From the NCBI GenBank assembly GCA_948433295.1, contig CAOJDT010000007.1, forward strand, positions 1 through 45,901: DNA of 45,901 nucleotides, given 5' to 3'. Shown in pieces: positions 1 through 8,746 of the stretch. Under the pieces are notes generated by a model. That model was not told the DNA's origin, did not search any database, and saw only the letters and a program-made list of their open reading frames with translations. A program made the translations under genes and the position numbers. Position 1 is the first letter of the stretch, and each line of letters opens with the position of its first letter. The stretch comes from an uncultured bacterium (GTDB lineage Bacteria > Cyanobacteriota > Vampirovibrionia > Gastranaerophilales > Gastranaerophilaceae).

Positions 1-959
1 AATTCTTTAATCTGTGCTTCATTAAGCTGTGTGAGTTCAAAAACTATTTCAGGCTTGCAGTTTTTTACAATCAAAAGATTTTTGAAATAATCCAGAAGGT
101 TCGTAAGGATTTGTGTAGGCTCGTTACCCGAATTGTAGATTTTTTCTAGAGTTTCGATTGCCTGCTGCGGGTTTGAAGTTGTAATTCCTTCTGAAAGCGC
201 ATGAAGTGTATCAAAAGAAAGTCTTCCCAGAAGATTATTTATATCTTCCGTTGAAATTGCTTCTTCTCCGTCGAGAATACTTAATTGGTCTAAAAGTGCA
301 ATACTGTCGCGCATTCCGCCTGCCGAATTTTTTGCAATGGTGAAAAGTGCATCGTCGGTGATGTTAATCTTTTCACTGTCGGAAATATATCTCAAATGTT
401 TAACGATATCATCTGTGGTAATTCTTCTGAAATCGAAACGTTGACAGCGGCTTTTTATGGTATCAAGAACCTTGTGAACTTCTGTTGTAGCAAGAATAAA
501 TATTACATTTTTCGGTGGTTCTTCAAGTGTTTTCAAAAGCGCGTTGAATGCCGTATTTGATAACATGTGGACTTCGTCGATTATATAAATTTTGTAACGG
601 CTGTTAACAGGGGCGTACATTACTTTTTCTAAAATGTTTTGAGCATCTTCGACTTTTCTGTTACTTGCCGCATCGATTTCTATTACGTCCATTGGAACCG
701 AATTTGTGATATCAATACAGTTTTCGCACTTTCCGCAAGGGTTAATTGTAGGACCTTCTTTGCAGTTTAAGGATTTTGCAAAAATACGTGCGGTAGATGT
801 TTTACCCGTTCCTCTCGGGCCCGTAAAAAGGTATGCGTGCGAAATTCTGTCCATCGCAATCGCGTTGGTTAAAGCTTTTTTAATGTGTTCCTGTCCGACA
901 ATTTCTTCCAGCTGTTGCGGACGGTACTTTCTGTATAATGGAATATATTTCTCGTTCAT
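1..959 (-). CDS. dnaX: DNA polymerase III gamma/tau subunit, 5' part (truncated by window edge)
   Basis: Clamp-loader ATPase of the replicative polymerase. The reverse-strand frame opens at ATG 959 and stays open to the window edge (319 codons), so only the N-terminal part is present. Visible: the Walker A motif GPRGTGKT (residues 47-54), a zinc knuckle with Cys66, Cys75, Cys78 and Cys81, the Walker B segment IYIIDEVHML near residue 120, and the sensor-1 and arginine-finger regions (ILATTEVHK, SRCQRFDF). The C-terminal tau part lies outside, so a programmed frameshift producing gamma cannot be assessed. It is divergent from ldcA, with only 41 bp between the two start codons, so both promoters must lie in or overlap that gap. 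Confidence 0.96.
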   Translation of the reverse strand, partial: MNEKYIPLYRKYRPQQLEEIVGQEHIKKALTNAIAMDRISHAYLFTGPRGTGKTSTARIFAKSLNCKEGPTINPCGKCENCIDITNSVPMDVIEIDAASNRKVEDAQNILEKVMYAPVNSRYKIYIIDEVHMLSNTAFNALLKTLEEPPKNVIFILATTEVHKVLDTIKSRCQRFDFRRITTDDIVKHLRYISDSEKINITDDALFTIAKNSAGGMRDSIALLDQLSILDGEEAISTEDINNLLGRLSFDTLHALSEGITTSNPQQAIETLEKIYNSGNEPTQILTNLLDYFKNLLIVKNCKPEIVFELTQLNEAQIKE

Positions 960-1000
960 GATAATAATAGTATAACAAAAGTTGTGAAAAAGGATAAAAT

Positions 1001-1882
1001 ATGAACTTAATTAAACCGCCATATTTAAACGAAGGTGATACCGTTGCAATTATAGCACCTGCCGGTGAAGTTATTTACGATGAGATAATAAGGGCGCAGG
1101 CATATCTTGAGCGTCATAATCTTAGCGTAAAATTAGGTAAAAACGTTTTCAAATCCTGCAGATATATGGCAGGAACGGACGAGGAACGTGTTGAAGATTT
1201 GCACGAAACTTTTTTAGATAAATCCGTTAATGCAATAATCTGTGCCCGCGGCGGTTACGGTTCAGTCAGACTTATAAAACACATTGATTTTGATATTATC
1301 CGCAGAAATCCTAAAATCTTTTGCGGTTATTCTGATATTACCGCGTTGTCGCTTATGTTTGCTAAACATTCGGATTTGATTACATTTTCAGGCCCGATGG
1401 CACAGTCGGATTTTAATGACGTAACCGAATTTACGGCAAAATCTTTTTTCAATGTTCTATCGGGCGGTAGCGAGGAATATTTATCAACAATAACTTATTC
1501 TCACGGAAACTCCGAAGGTATTATTTGGGGTGGAAATCTTTCTACAATCGTATCGCTTTGCGGAATTGATTTTATTCCCGATGAGGATTTTATTTTCTTT
1601 GCCGAAGACCTTAACGAGGCTCCGTACAGGATTGACAAAATGCTCAATCAACTCATTAATATGAAAGACTTCCGTAAACACTGTAAGGGAATCGCGTTTG
1701 GCGAATTTCTTGATTGCGGTGACGAAAAATGGCTTGAAGAAATCTTTACCGAAACCGCTCAAATTCTTGATGTTCCTGCGTACGGCGGATTTAAGTTTAC
1801 TCATGCCGCTGATAAACAAACCATTCCGATTGGTGCAAAAGGTTACTTGCAAGACGGAATTTTATCCTATAAAATGAACTAA
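1001..1882 (+). CDS. ldcA: LD-carboxypeptidase (peptidase family S66)
   Basis: Muramoyltetrapeptide LD-carboxypeptidase, which removes the terminal D-alanine from murein tetrapeptides during peptidoglycan recycling. The 293-residue length is normal for family S66. The family triad is present: Ser111 in CGYSDIT, Glu206 in EDLNEAPYR, and His268 in FTHAADKQTIPIG. There is no signal peptide, so it should act in the cytoplasm on imported muropeptides. The ATG at 1001 is preceded by AAGGAT at good spacing. rsmE follows after 11 bp, and the set ldcA-rsmE-CCA enzyme is probably one transcript. Confidence 0.93.
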   Translation: MNLIKPPYLNEGDTVAIIAPAGEVIYDEIIRAQAYLERHNLSVKLGKNVFKSCRYMAGTDEERVEDLHETFLDKSVNAIICARGGYGSVRLIKHIDFDIIRRNPKIFCGYSDITALSLMFAKHSDLITFSGPMAQSDFNDVTEFTAKSFFNVLSGGSEEYLSTITYSHGNSEGIIWGGNLSTIVSLCGIDFIPDEDFIFFAEDLNEAPYRIDKMLNQLINMKDFRKHCKGIAFGEFLDCGDEKWLEEIFTETAQILDVPAYGGFKFTHAADKQTIPIGAKGYLQDGILSYKMN

Positions 1883-1893
1883 GGAGGTTTATA

Positions 1894-2676
1894 GTGCCGC
1901 ACTTTTTTATTAAATCCGAAAATGTTAATAACGGCTATGCAGTTGTAAATGATGAAGAAAATTACAAACATATTGCCAAATCTCTTCGCGCACGTGTCGG
2001 CGAAAAACTTTTATTAATTGACGAAAATAAAAAACAATACGAAACTGTTATTGAACAAATTACAAACAGGGAGATAACAGCGAAAATTGAAAATTCTTAT
2101 AAATCTTCTAGAAACCTTGATTTTAGACTATATCTTGCGCAAAGCCCACTCAGGAGTGACGCGCAGTCTGTCGTTATTGAAAAAGCCGCAGAACTTGGCG
2201 CAGAAGCCGTATATCCTGTTCTTACTGATAATTGCAGCCTTAATAAAAGTGTTATCGAAAAGAAAATAGCAAAATGGCAGCGGATTATGTACGAAGCCTC
2301 CAAACAGTGCGAAAGGGCTGATATTCCAACATGTAAGGAGTTGACGACCATTGAATGTCTTATTAACTCCCGTCATTGCGGGTCAAGCCCGCAATCGCAT
2401 TATGAGGGCAGTGAACTATCCTTCGACAAAATAATAGCATTTTGCGAACGCCGTACACAAAAAACTCTTCACGAGTTTTGCGCTGAAAATCCGATTAAAA
2501 AAGGAGAAAAAGTTCTTGTAATTATAGGACCGGAGGGTGGTTTTTCAGATAGGGAATTTGATTTCTTTGAAAAAAATAACATCCCTATGCTTACGCTAGG
2601 GGATTTGATTTTGAGGGCTGAAACGGCAGTGATTGTGGCATTAGGGAATGTAATTTATGAATATAGAAACAATTAA
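1894..2676 (+). CDS. rsmE: 16S rRNA (uracil1498-N3)-methyltransferase RsmE, with an in-frame palindrome insertion
   Basis: SPOUT-family methyltransferase that modifies U1498 of 16S rRNA. Start is GTG at 1894 behind a perfect AGGAGG. Visible: an N-terminal PUA-like segment, the SAM-binding knot motifs GPEGGFSD (residues 212-219) and LILRAETA (238-245), and the helix KWQRIMYEASKQCERA. At 260 residues it is slightly long; the excess lies around residues 159-177, where the DNA carries a GC-rich palindrome (2375-2395) translated in frame. This insert is low-complexity and sits before the conserved catalytic motifs, so the enzyme is probably still active. The end overlaps the next gene by 20 bp, suggesting translational coupling. 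Confidence 0.93.
   Translation: MPHFFIKSENVNNGYAVVNDEENYKHIAKSLRARVGEKLLLIDENKKQYETVIEQITNREITAKIENSYKSSRNLDFRLYLAQSPLRSDAQSVVIEKAAELGAEAVYPVLTDNCSLNKSVIEKKIAKWQRIMYEASKQCERADIPTCKELTTIECLINSRHCGSSPQSHYEGSELSFDKIIAFCERRTQKTLHEFCAENPIKKGEKVLVIIGPEGGFSDREFDFFEKNNIPMLTLGDLILRAETAVIVALGNVIYEYRNN
2375..2395. repeat. GC-rich palindromic element inside rsmE
   Basis: Perfect inverted repeat ATTGCGGG-TCAAG-CCCGCAAT (8-bp arms, 5-nt loop) inside the rsmE reading frame, coding for about residues 161-167. It is much richer in GC than the surrounding gene. The flank begins GTCATTGCGGG, a form seen in dispersed palindromic elements of several bacteria. I infer a small palindromic repeat that inserted in frame, similar in principle to the Rickettsia palindromic elements. 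Confidence 0.7.
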
Positions 2677-4069
2677 AAACGACAAAATTTTATCTGAAAT
2701 CGTAAAATCCTGTGATAATGAAATTTATCTTGTCGGCGGAACTGTCCGTGATTTGCTGATGGGAAAAGAAAGTTTTGACAGAGATATTATAGTTTGTGGC
2801 GAGGATGCACGCGATTTTGCACTGAAATTTCAGAAAATATTTGATGCGGCATTTGTTCCTCTGGATGAGGTAAACAGAATTTACCGTCTTGTTTTGCCCG
2901 ATAAAATAAATTACATAGATATCACAAATCCTATCGAAGGTTCACTTGAAAAAGACTTAATGCGCCGTGATTTGACGATTAATGCAGTTGCCGTAAATAT
3001 TCGAAACGGAGAAGTTATCGACCTTTGCGGCGGGGTTACGGATATTAAAAATCATACTATTAATCTTATTTCGGAACATAATTTTGAAGATGACCCTTTG
3101 AGGCTTTTGAGGGCTTATCGTTTTCAGTCGGTTCTGGGTTTTGATTTGACTGCGGAAACAATTCAGGCGGTGTGTAAATTCGCAAACTTAATTCAAAAAC
3201 CTGCAGTTGAGCGGATTGTTCATGAATTAATACTTCTTTTCGGCGGAAAATATGCGGATAAAGCATTACTCAATATGGATAAAACCTGGCTTCTGGAAGA
3301 AATTTTTCCTGTAGTTAAGGAGTTGAAACAGGTTCCGCCGAATTCTCACCACCATCTTGATTTGTTTCATCACAGTGTGGAAACAGTAAGGCAAATTCAG
3401 CTAATATATGAAAATTCCACGGATGATGTAAAAGAACACATGGATAGAATTGATTTCGGCGGCGCATCGAGGCTTGCGCATTTGAAACTCGCAGGATTTT
3501 TGCATGATATAGGAAAATTTTCGACCTGGACAATAGAAGAAGACACAGGACGCCACAGGTTTATTAAGCACGATGATGTAGGGTCTAAAATGTCTGTTCC
3601 GCTTTTGAAAAAAATGAGTTTTTCTAACAAACAGATTGAATACATTTCGTCGATGATTAAAAACCACATCTATCCGTCACAGGTAATGTGTGCGCCGGAA
3701 GTTGATTTTTCGACTTTAAACGGGGAAAAAGTTATGATGCGTTACATCAGAAAAATTGATGAGAATGTAATTGACAATATAATTCTGGCACAGGCAGACA
3801 GGCTTTCCGCACGCGGAGTTGATATTACGGATGATATTGTGGAAAAAAATATTTCGGGATTGAATCGTTTGCGTGACTTTTATCTGAAAGTTCGTGATAC
3901 ATTGGAACCTTTGCCGATTTTGTTGAACGGAAACGACGTTATGCAAATTCTGAAAATAAAACCTTCAAAAAAACTGGGTGAGATTATGAATGCCCTTCAC
4001 GAGGCTCAACTTTCTGGCGATGTGATAACAAAAGAACAGGCTCTTGAATTTATTAAAGGATTTTCTTAA
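2657..4069 (+). CDS. CCA-adding tRNA nucleotidyltransferase / poly(A) polymerase family protein with HD domain
   Basis: Class II nucleotidyltransferase of 470 residues. The N-terminal head has GGTVRDLL followed by the metal-binding FDRDI (Asp41, Asp43), then RRDLTINAVA and the DPLRLLRAYRF motif typical of CCA-adding enzymes and bacterial poly(A) polymerases. The C-terminal half has an HD phosphohydrolase domain (HHHLDLFHHS, then FLHDIGK). It most likely matures or repairs tRNA 3' CCA ends; sequence alone does not separate a full CCA enzyme from an A-adding or CC-adding form or PcnB. The ATG at 2657 lies inside the last codons of rsmE. Confidence 0.9.
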   Translation: MNIETIKNDKILSEIVKSCDNEIYLVGGTVRDLLMGKESFDRDIIVCGEDARDFALKFQKIFDAAFVPLDEVNRIYRLVLPDKINYIDITNPIEGSLEKDLMRRDLTINAVAVNIRNGEVIDLCGGVTDIKNHTINLISEHNFEDDPLRLLRAYRFQSVLGFDLTAETIQAVCKFANLIQKPAVERIVHELILLFGGKYADKALLNMDKTWLLEEIFPVVKELKQVPPNSHHHLDLFHHSVETVRQIQLIYENSTDDVKEHMDRIDFGGASRLAHLKLAGFLHDIGKFSTWTIEEDTGRHRFIKHDDVGSKMSVPLLKKMSFSNKQIEYISSMIKNHIYPSQVMCAPEVDFSTLNGEKVMMRYIRKIDENVIDNIILAQADRLSARGVDITDDIVEKNISGLNRLRDFYLKVRDTLEPLPILLNGNDVMQILKIKPSKKLGEIMNALHEAQLSGDVITKEQALEFIKGFS

Positions 4070-4410
4070 ACCCTTATTGGCATGCCTGAAAGTCGTTTTT
4101 TATATACTATGTCTATACTAAAATTTTGATTTTGACTTTATCTTAACAAAATTTTACAAAAAGTTTAAAGTAAAAATTTTGTAAATTTGTGGTTTTTTGT
4201 TATTTTTTTGAAGAAAATTTATTTAAAAATATAAAAAAAGTTTTAAAAATATACTATTTTTAATTAAAAATGCAAAAGGAGTTCTTAATATTCTCTTTAC
4301 AAAACAGCGCAGTCACGCAATTTTTTTTCTGGAGGGCTTTTAATATAATTGTAGTGTTGTTATAATTAAGTGTACATTAGACAACAATAAATTCCAGACT
4401 AAAAGTATTT
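4070..4410. other. 341-bp AT-rich intergenic region
   Basis: Very AT-rich with long A and T runs and no ORF I would support. Two TATAAT hexamers (4344-4349 and 4361-4366) are candidate -10 boxes for the downstream membrane-protein pair, but neither has a convincing -35 box. An 8-bp palindrome GGCATGCC lies just after the upstream stop codon without a clear terminator hairpin. No RNA gene is recognised. Confidence 0.4.
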
Positions 4411-6099
4411 ATGATTGATAAAGTTAGTGTAGTAACAAATAGAAGACAATACGCCCCTAAAAAGGATAATATAAATACTCAAACCCAACCGAGTTTTACA
4501 GGTGTGGGTGACATTTTGATAAGCGGCATTCAGGCTTGCGAAAAAGAGCCAATGCTTAATGTTACTGTGCTTGACCTGGCAACGGCAATTTTGCCGAGAA
4601 CTTTCTTTGAAACTTTTATCGGTTCCAAGAAAAAAGACGAAAACGGTAATGAAAAAAATGAACGTAAATTAAACGTTATGGGCGGTTTTGAAGCATTTCG
4701 CCGTGAATCTTCAGGCTTGTTGATTAACTGTATTATTCCAAGCTTTATTGTCGCAGGAACCGCTGCGTTATTGAAAAATCCGATTATGGGCGATTTGGGC
4801 AAAAACTCAAAACTTGCCTGGTGTTGGGCTAACGGTGATGCGCTTACCAAGATTGAAAAATTCTATTCGGAAGCACATGGCGCAACACATGAAGAACGTG
4901 TATTTAATACTTTGAAAAATACTCTCGATAACATTGAAGGTGTTAGCGGTGATATTGACAAAAACGGTTATAAAAAATTCCGCGATATTTTTGCCGATGA
5001 TGAAGAATATATTACAACCCTGAAAAAATGGGCTAAAAATATTGTATCGAAAGAGCCTGACAAAAAGATTAATGAAAATGCTTATAAAACAATCATTAAT
5101 AAAACAGGAATTTCTGAAAATATAAAATTTGCAGGTGATGAAAAATATTTCTCAAATAACTTGCAGTCAATGTGTGACAGTCTTTCAGGTGTATTACATA
5201 ACGTTGTTAAAGAAAATATTCAGGATGCGGATACTATTTCCAAATACTTCCATAAGGCTCGAAAACTTGTTAACTGGAAGAGTGCGGCAGGACTTGGCGT
5301 GATTATTCCGCTCGCAATTTCGGCTCAACCTATTAACAGATGGATTACGCACAAACTTTCGGGCAAAAAAGGCGCTCCTTTGTACAATGATGACAAGGAA
5401 AGAATCCTTACTCCGGAAGAAAAACATAAACTTACTGCACAAAAATTCTTCGCAGTACCTTTAATGGCAGGTGTAGCAGGCTTGTCAATGTGGTTAGACA
5501 GACCGAGCCTTAAAATGTTTCAGTTTAAAAACCTGTTCCCTACTATGGATCAGGCAAGAGTAATCTCAGCTGCAACATTTTCAAGCCGTCTTGCCGCTGC
5601 TGAAGATTCAAACGAATTAAAAGAAAGTACAATTCGTGATATTGCTACATTCTCAAGCTTCTATTTCTTAGGTGATTATGCGGCAAAAGCTATTGCCACT
5701 TATCTCGACAATCACAGTGAAGGCTCTCAATTACTCACACACTTGAAAAATTCGGATAAGGGTGATAATATGTTTAAGCGCTTGTGGAATTGGGCAAAAC
5801 ATACGACCATTAAGTCTACTGATGAACTCAATGCCATTAAAGATGAAGCTCTAAGGACTAAAAATAAACGATTGAGATCGATTTGCCAACTCGGTAATAT
5901 CGCATTCTCATTAATATCTCTGGGAATATTTATCCCTGTATACACCAGAACTCAGGTAAACAAAAAGGAACGCGAAAAAGTACAGGCTTTGAACGAACAA
6001 AATTTAAAAACAAAAGCCTCAAACGATTCATCTAAGATTCAAAATTCACAGATGAAACCGTTTAAAACTCCTCCGTTTGAAGCGTTTTTCGGTTCTTAA
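4411..6099 (+). CDS. Hypothetical tagged membrane protein, paralogue 1 (562 aa)
   Basis: No known family recognised. The N-terminus has a polar stretch and then PSFTG (residues 28-32), the short tag shared with other hypothetical proteins here. Probable hydrophobic segments: LLINCIIPSFIVAGTAALL near 105-125, AAGLGVIIPLAISAQPIN near 300, FFAVPLMAGVAGLSMWL near 350, a stretch near 415, and NIAFSLISLGIFIPVY near 510. It is clearly homologous to the next gene: both have LDLATAILPRT / MDLSTMVVPRT, F-R-R-E-S-(S/A)-G near residue 100, and a QPIN-x2-T-x-K-(L/K)-(S/T)-G motif. The charged C-terminal tail resembles a cytoplasmic end. ATG at 4411 has no clear Shine-Dalgarno sequence. Function unknown. 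Confidence 0.85.
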   Translation: MIDKVSVVTNRRQYAPKKDNINTQTQPSFTGVGDILISGIQACEKEPMLNVTVLDLATAILPRTFFETFIGSKKKDENGNEKNERKLNVMGGFEAFRRESSGLLINCIIPSFIVAGTAALLKNPIMGDLGKNSKLAWCWANGDALTKIEKFYSEAHGATHEERVFNTLKNTLDNIEGVSGDIDKNGYKKFRDIFADDEEYITTLKKWAKNIVSKEPDKKINENAYKTIINKTGISENIKFAGDEKYFSNNLQSMCDSLSGVLHNVVKENIQDADTISKYFHKARKLVNWKSAAGLGVIIPLAISAQPINRWITHKLSGKKGAPLYNDDKERILTPEEKHKLTAQKFFAVPLMAGVAGLSMWLDRPSLKMFQFKNLFPTMDQARVISAATFSSRLAAAEDSNELKESTIRDIATFSSFYFLGDYAAKAIATYLDNHSEGSQLLTHLKNSDKGDNMFKRLWNWAKHTTIKSTDELNAIKDEALRTKNKRLRSICQLGNIAFSLISLGIFIPVYTRTQVNKKEREKVQALNEQNLKTKASNDSSKIQNSQMKPFKTPPFEAFFGS

Positions 6100-6111
6100 A
6101 GGAAACAGTAA

Positions 6112-7797
6112 ATGAAAGTTCAACAAATAACCCCACAAGTAAATAGCAATAAAAAGAACGATGTAAGATTTAAAGGATTTGTGGATACTGCGGCAATTAC
6201 AGGTTCAACAGCCCTCAGATTCCTTGATGTAAATCAGGCAGTCGGCGCAAATATCATGGATTTGAGTACAATGGTTGTGCCGAGAACCGCCTATGACTTT
6301 GCTCACAGAGGTCCGTCTGCAGGTATAGAAACAGCACGACGTGAATCAGCAGGTACATTTAACCATGCTATGGTCGGGGTATACGGTACTGTTGCCGGTG
6401 CTGCTCTTGCAATAACTTTGAAAAATAAGTTCGGTTTTAATATGAACCATATTTTTGCAGATAACAATACTATTGATATTCTTTCAAATATTCATCACGC
6501 AAACGTTCAGGCAAAAGCGGCTGATCCGTTGAAAGCGTCTTTATCTAAAATTGCCGACAGTATCTATGTAAGAAATACTGATGTAAATCCGGAAAACGGT
6601 TGGGCTTCAATTAAAGACGCAAAAAATGATTTTGTCGAAACTCTTTATGAAAAATTAAAAGATTCAAATATTAAAAAACTCGATAAAGATTCAAAAGAAT
6701 TTATTTATTCTTCTGTAACTTCTGCTGCAGGCGGCGAAAAGAATGTTAAACTCGTCGGCGAAAACGGTAAAGAAGCTCATACAAGCCTTAAAAATTTGAT
6801 TGATAACGTTTATAATATTATGAAATCGTTTGAATCAAAGGATGTTAAAGAAATTTTTGAAACAACACCTGATTTGAAAGCAAATGATTTTATCAAATCA
6901 TTGAAGAAATTCAATCTTAATCGTGCGGCAGCAGGTCTTGGTTTTGCTACTTTATTCGGCATGTCAGTTCAGCCGATTAATATGTATTTGACAAAAAAGA
7001 AAACAGGTCAGGACGGTTTTGTAGGCGTTCCGGGACGTAAAAAAGATAATTCTGCAGGATTTAAAATGCAAAAACTTGCAACTGCATTAGCTTTTTCTAC
7101 TGCGGCGCTTGCAACAATTACGACTAATCCTTCGAAACTTTTATCAAAGGTTCAGTTCCAGGGAATGCTTCCTACCATTAATCAGTTGAAATTGGTTTAC
7201 GGGCTTACAATCGGTTCACGTTTGATATCTGCACGTGATAAAGACGAACTCAGAGAATCTTTGGTTAAGGATACTTTAGGATTCTCAAGCCTTCTTGTTT
7301 TAGGCAGCTTAATCACTAAAGGTACTGCAAAACTTCTCGATAAAAGCGGTTCTTTGATTAACCTTTCTAAAGAAGACGGAAAAGGCTTCTTGAAATGGGT
7401 TGCAAATTCTTCACTGAAAACCCGTGACGAAGTTTTGTATTCTGCGCTTAAAAACCATGGTATTTCGACCGTAAAAGACGGTAAAGCTTTAAAATACAGC
7501 GAGTTGCTAAAACTTTTACCAAAAGAAGATAAAATTACAAGAATAAAATTACGCAACCTTAATATTGCACAAATTGTAGGTTATGCTTACTCTGCACTTG
7601 TTCTGGGTTTATTGATTCCGAAAGTTAACGATGAAATGAGTAAACGCAACGAAGCTAAACGTCTGGCAAAACTTGCTGCAGAAGAAAAAGCTGTTTCTGA
7701 AACCGCTAAGACTGAACAAAATAATCAAATCGAATCAAAGATGAATGTTAATAATTCAAATTCATTCATTGATAAAAGCAAATTTTTAGGCGCGTAA
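6112..7797 (+). CDS. Hypothetical tagged membrane protein, paralogue 2 (561 aa)
   Basis: Second copy of the same family, 12 bp downstream and presumably co-transcribed. It begins MKVQQIT and carries the tag VRFKG near residue 22. Shared with paralogue 1: the PRT and (A/F)RRES(A/S)G motifs near residues 65-85, a hydrophobic segment near 100, RAAAGLGFATLFGMSVQPIN near 285, further hydrophobic stretches near 330, 395 and 490, and a Lys/Glu-rich tail. The level of identity, judged by eye, is low but the segment order is collinear over the full length. It converges on atpG with only 7 bp between the stop codons and no hairpin between them. Function unknown. Confidence 0.85.
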   Translation: MKVQQITPQVNSNKKNDVRFKGFVDTAAITGSTALRFLDVNQAVGANIMDLSTMVVPRTAYDFAHRGPSAGIETARRESAGTFNHAMVGVYGTVAGAALAITLKNKFGFNMNHIFADNNTIDILSNIHHANVQAKAADPLKASLSKIADSIYVRNTDVNPENGWASIKDAKNDFVETLYEKLKDSNIKKLDKDSKEFIYSSVTSAAGGEKNVKLVGENGKEAHTSLKNLIDNVYNIMKSFESKDVKEIFETTPDLKANDFIKSLKKFNLNRAAAGLGFATLFGMSVQPINMYLTKKKTGQDGFVGVPGRKKDNSAGFKMQKLATALAFSTAALATITTNPSKLLSKVQFQGMLPTINQLKLVYGLTIGSRLISARDKDELRESLVKDTLGFSSLLVLGSLITKGTAKLLDKSGSLINLSKEDGKGFLKWVANSSLKTRDEVLYSALKNHGISTVKDGKALKYSELLKLLPKEDKITRIKLRNLNIAQIVGYAYSALVLGLLIPKVNDEMSKRNEAKRLAKLAAEEKAVSETAKTEQNNQIESKMNVNNSNSFIDKSKFLGA

Positions 7798-7804
7798 ATA
7801 ATAA

Positions 7805-8737
7805 TTAATTTATTTGCGAATTTGCACCTGAGACGACTTCAATGATTTCTTGTGTAATAGCAGTCTGTCTTGTCTTGTTGTATTCAATTGAAAGCAAGTT
7901 AATCATTTTTTCAGCATTGCTTGTCGCAGCAGACATTGCAGTCATTCTTGATGCCAGTTCGCTGGCTTGAGCCTCAAGTATCGCTTGATAAATTATGTTT
8001 GTAATGTACATAGGCACAACTTTTTGTAAAATATGGTGCATATCCGGCTCAAATTCCATAAGCGGTTCGGCTATGTTATCGTGAAGTCGTTCGTATTCTT
8101 CCTCTTGATTTTTTAGCGGAAGAATCTCCCAGTCTTCAACAAAATAACTCATCATGTTTTTGAATCTTGTTGTAATAATTTCGATTTTATCGATTTTCTT
8201 ATTAACAAAATATTCTGCCATATCTTCTACAACCATCAGGCATGCACTTCCTGTAGGTTTATTTGCAACATTTATGTAAGTTTTGGCAATATCGCAATCA
8301 AATTTTTCAATTTTTCTTTTAAGTGCCGAAATCCCCTTTTGTCCGATGATGAACAAGGTTACATGAATTCCTTGTTCATTGTATTCTTCGATTTTTTTCA
8401 AAGTTTTGCGCGCGACATTGGCATTGTAAGCTCCGGCAAGTCCTTTATTGGATGTAATAACAAGCATTCCGACAGCTTTTATCGGGCGCAGTTGAAGCAA
8501 TTCTGGATAATTATCGATTGCAGATTTGATTTTTAGTGTTGAAGCACTGTATGTTCCGACTGAATTGAGAAGTTTTTTGAACATTGCATTCAATTCAGCC
8601 GTAAACGGACGCGAAATTTTAACGGTATTTTCTGCTTTTTTTACTTTTGCAGCTGCAACCATTTTCATTGCGCGCGTAATTTTTTTAGTGCTTTCAATAC
8701 TTTTTATTCTGTTTTTAATATTTTTAAGATTGCTCAT
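7805..8737 (-). CDS. atpG: ATP synthase F1 gamma subunit
   Basis: Central rotor shaft of F1. The 310-residue protein has the conserved N-terminal helix (IKNRIKSIESTKKITRAMKMVAAAK) and C-terminal helix (ASELASRMTAMSAATSNAE, then YNKTRQTAITQEIIEVVSGA). I do not see the redox-regulatory insertion with paired cysteines found in chloroplast gamma. Last gene of the operon here; the F1 beta and epsilon genes are not in the window, matching the split arrangement of Cyanobacteria. Start ATG 8737 is 9 bp after the atpA stop, with AAGG upstream. Confidence 0.96.
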   Translation of the reverse strand: MSNLKNIKNRIKSIESTKKITRAMKMVAAAKVKKAENTVKISRPFTAELNAMFKKLLNSVGTYSASTLKIKSAIDNYPELLQLRPIKAVGMLVITSNKGLAGAYNANVARKTLKKIEEYNEQGIHVTLFIIGQKGISALKRKIEKFDCDIAKTYINVANKPTGSACLMVVEDMAEYFVNKKIDKIEIITTRFKNMMSYFVEDWEILPLKNQEEEYERLHDNIAEPLMEFEPDMHHILQKVVPMYITNIIYQAILEAQASELASRMTAMSAATSNAEKMINLLSIEYNKTRQTAITQEIIEVVSGANSQIN

Positions 8738-8746
8738 CGTTATACC

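Noticed and set aside
4331-4385. Small ORF behind the GGAGGG at 4331
   Set aside because: The frames following it at suitable spacing have no proper start codon and stop within a few codons.
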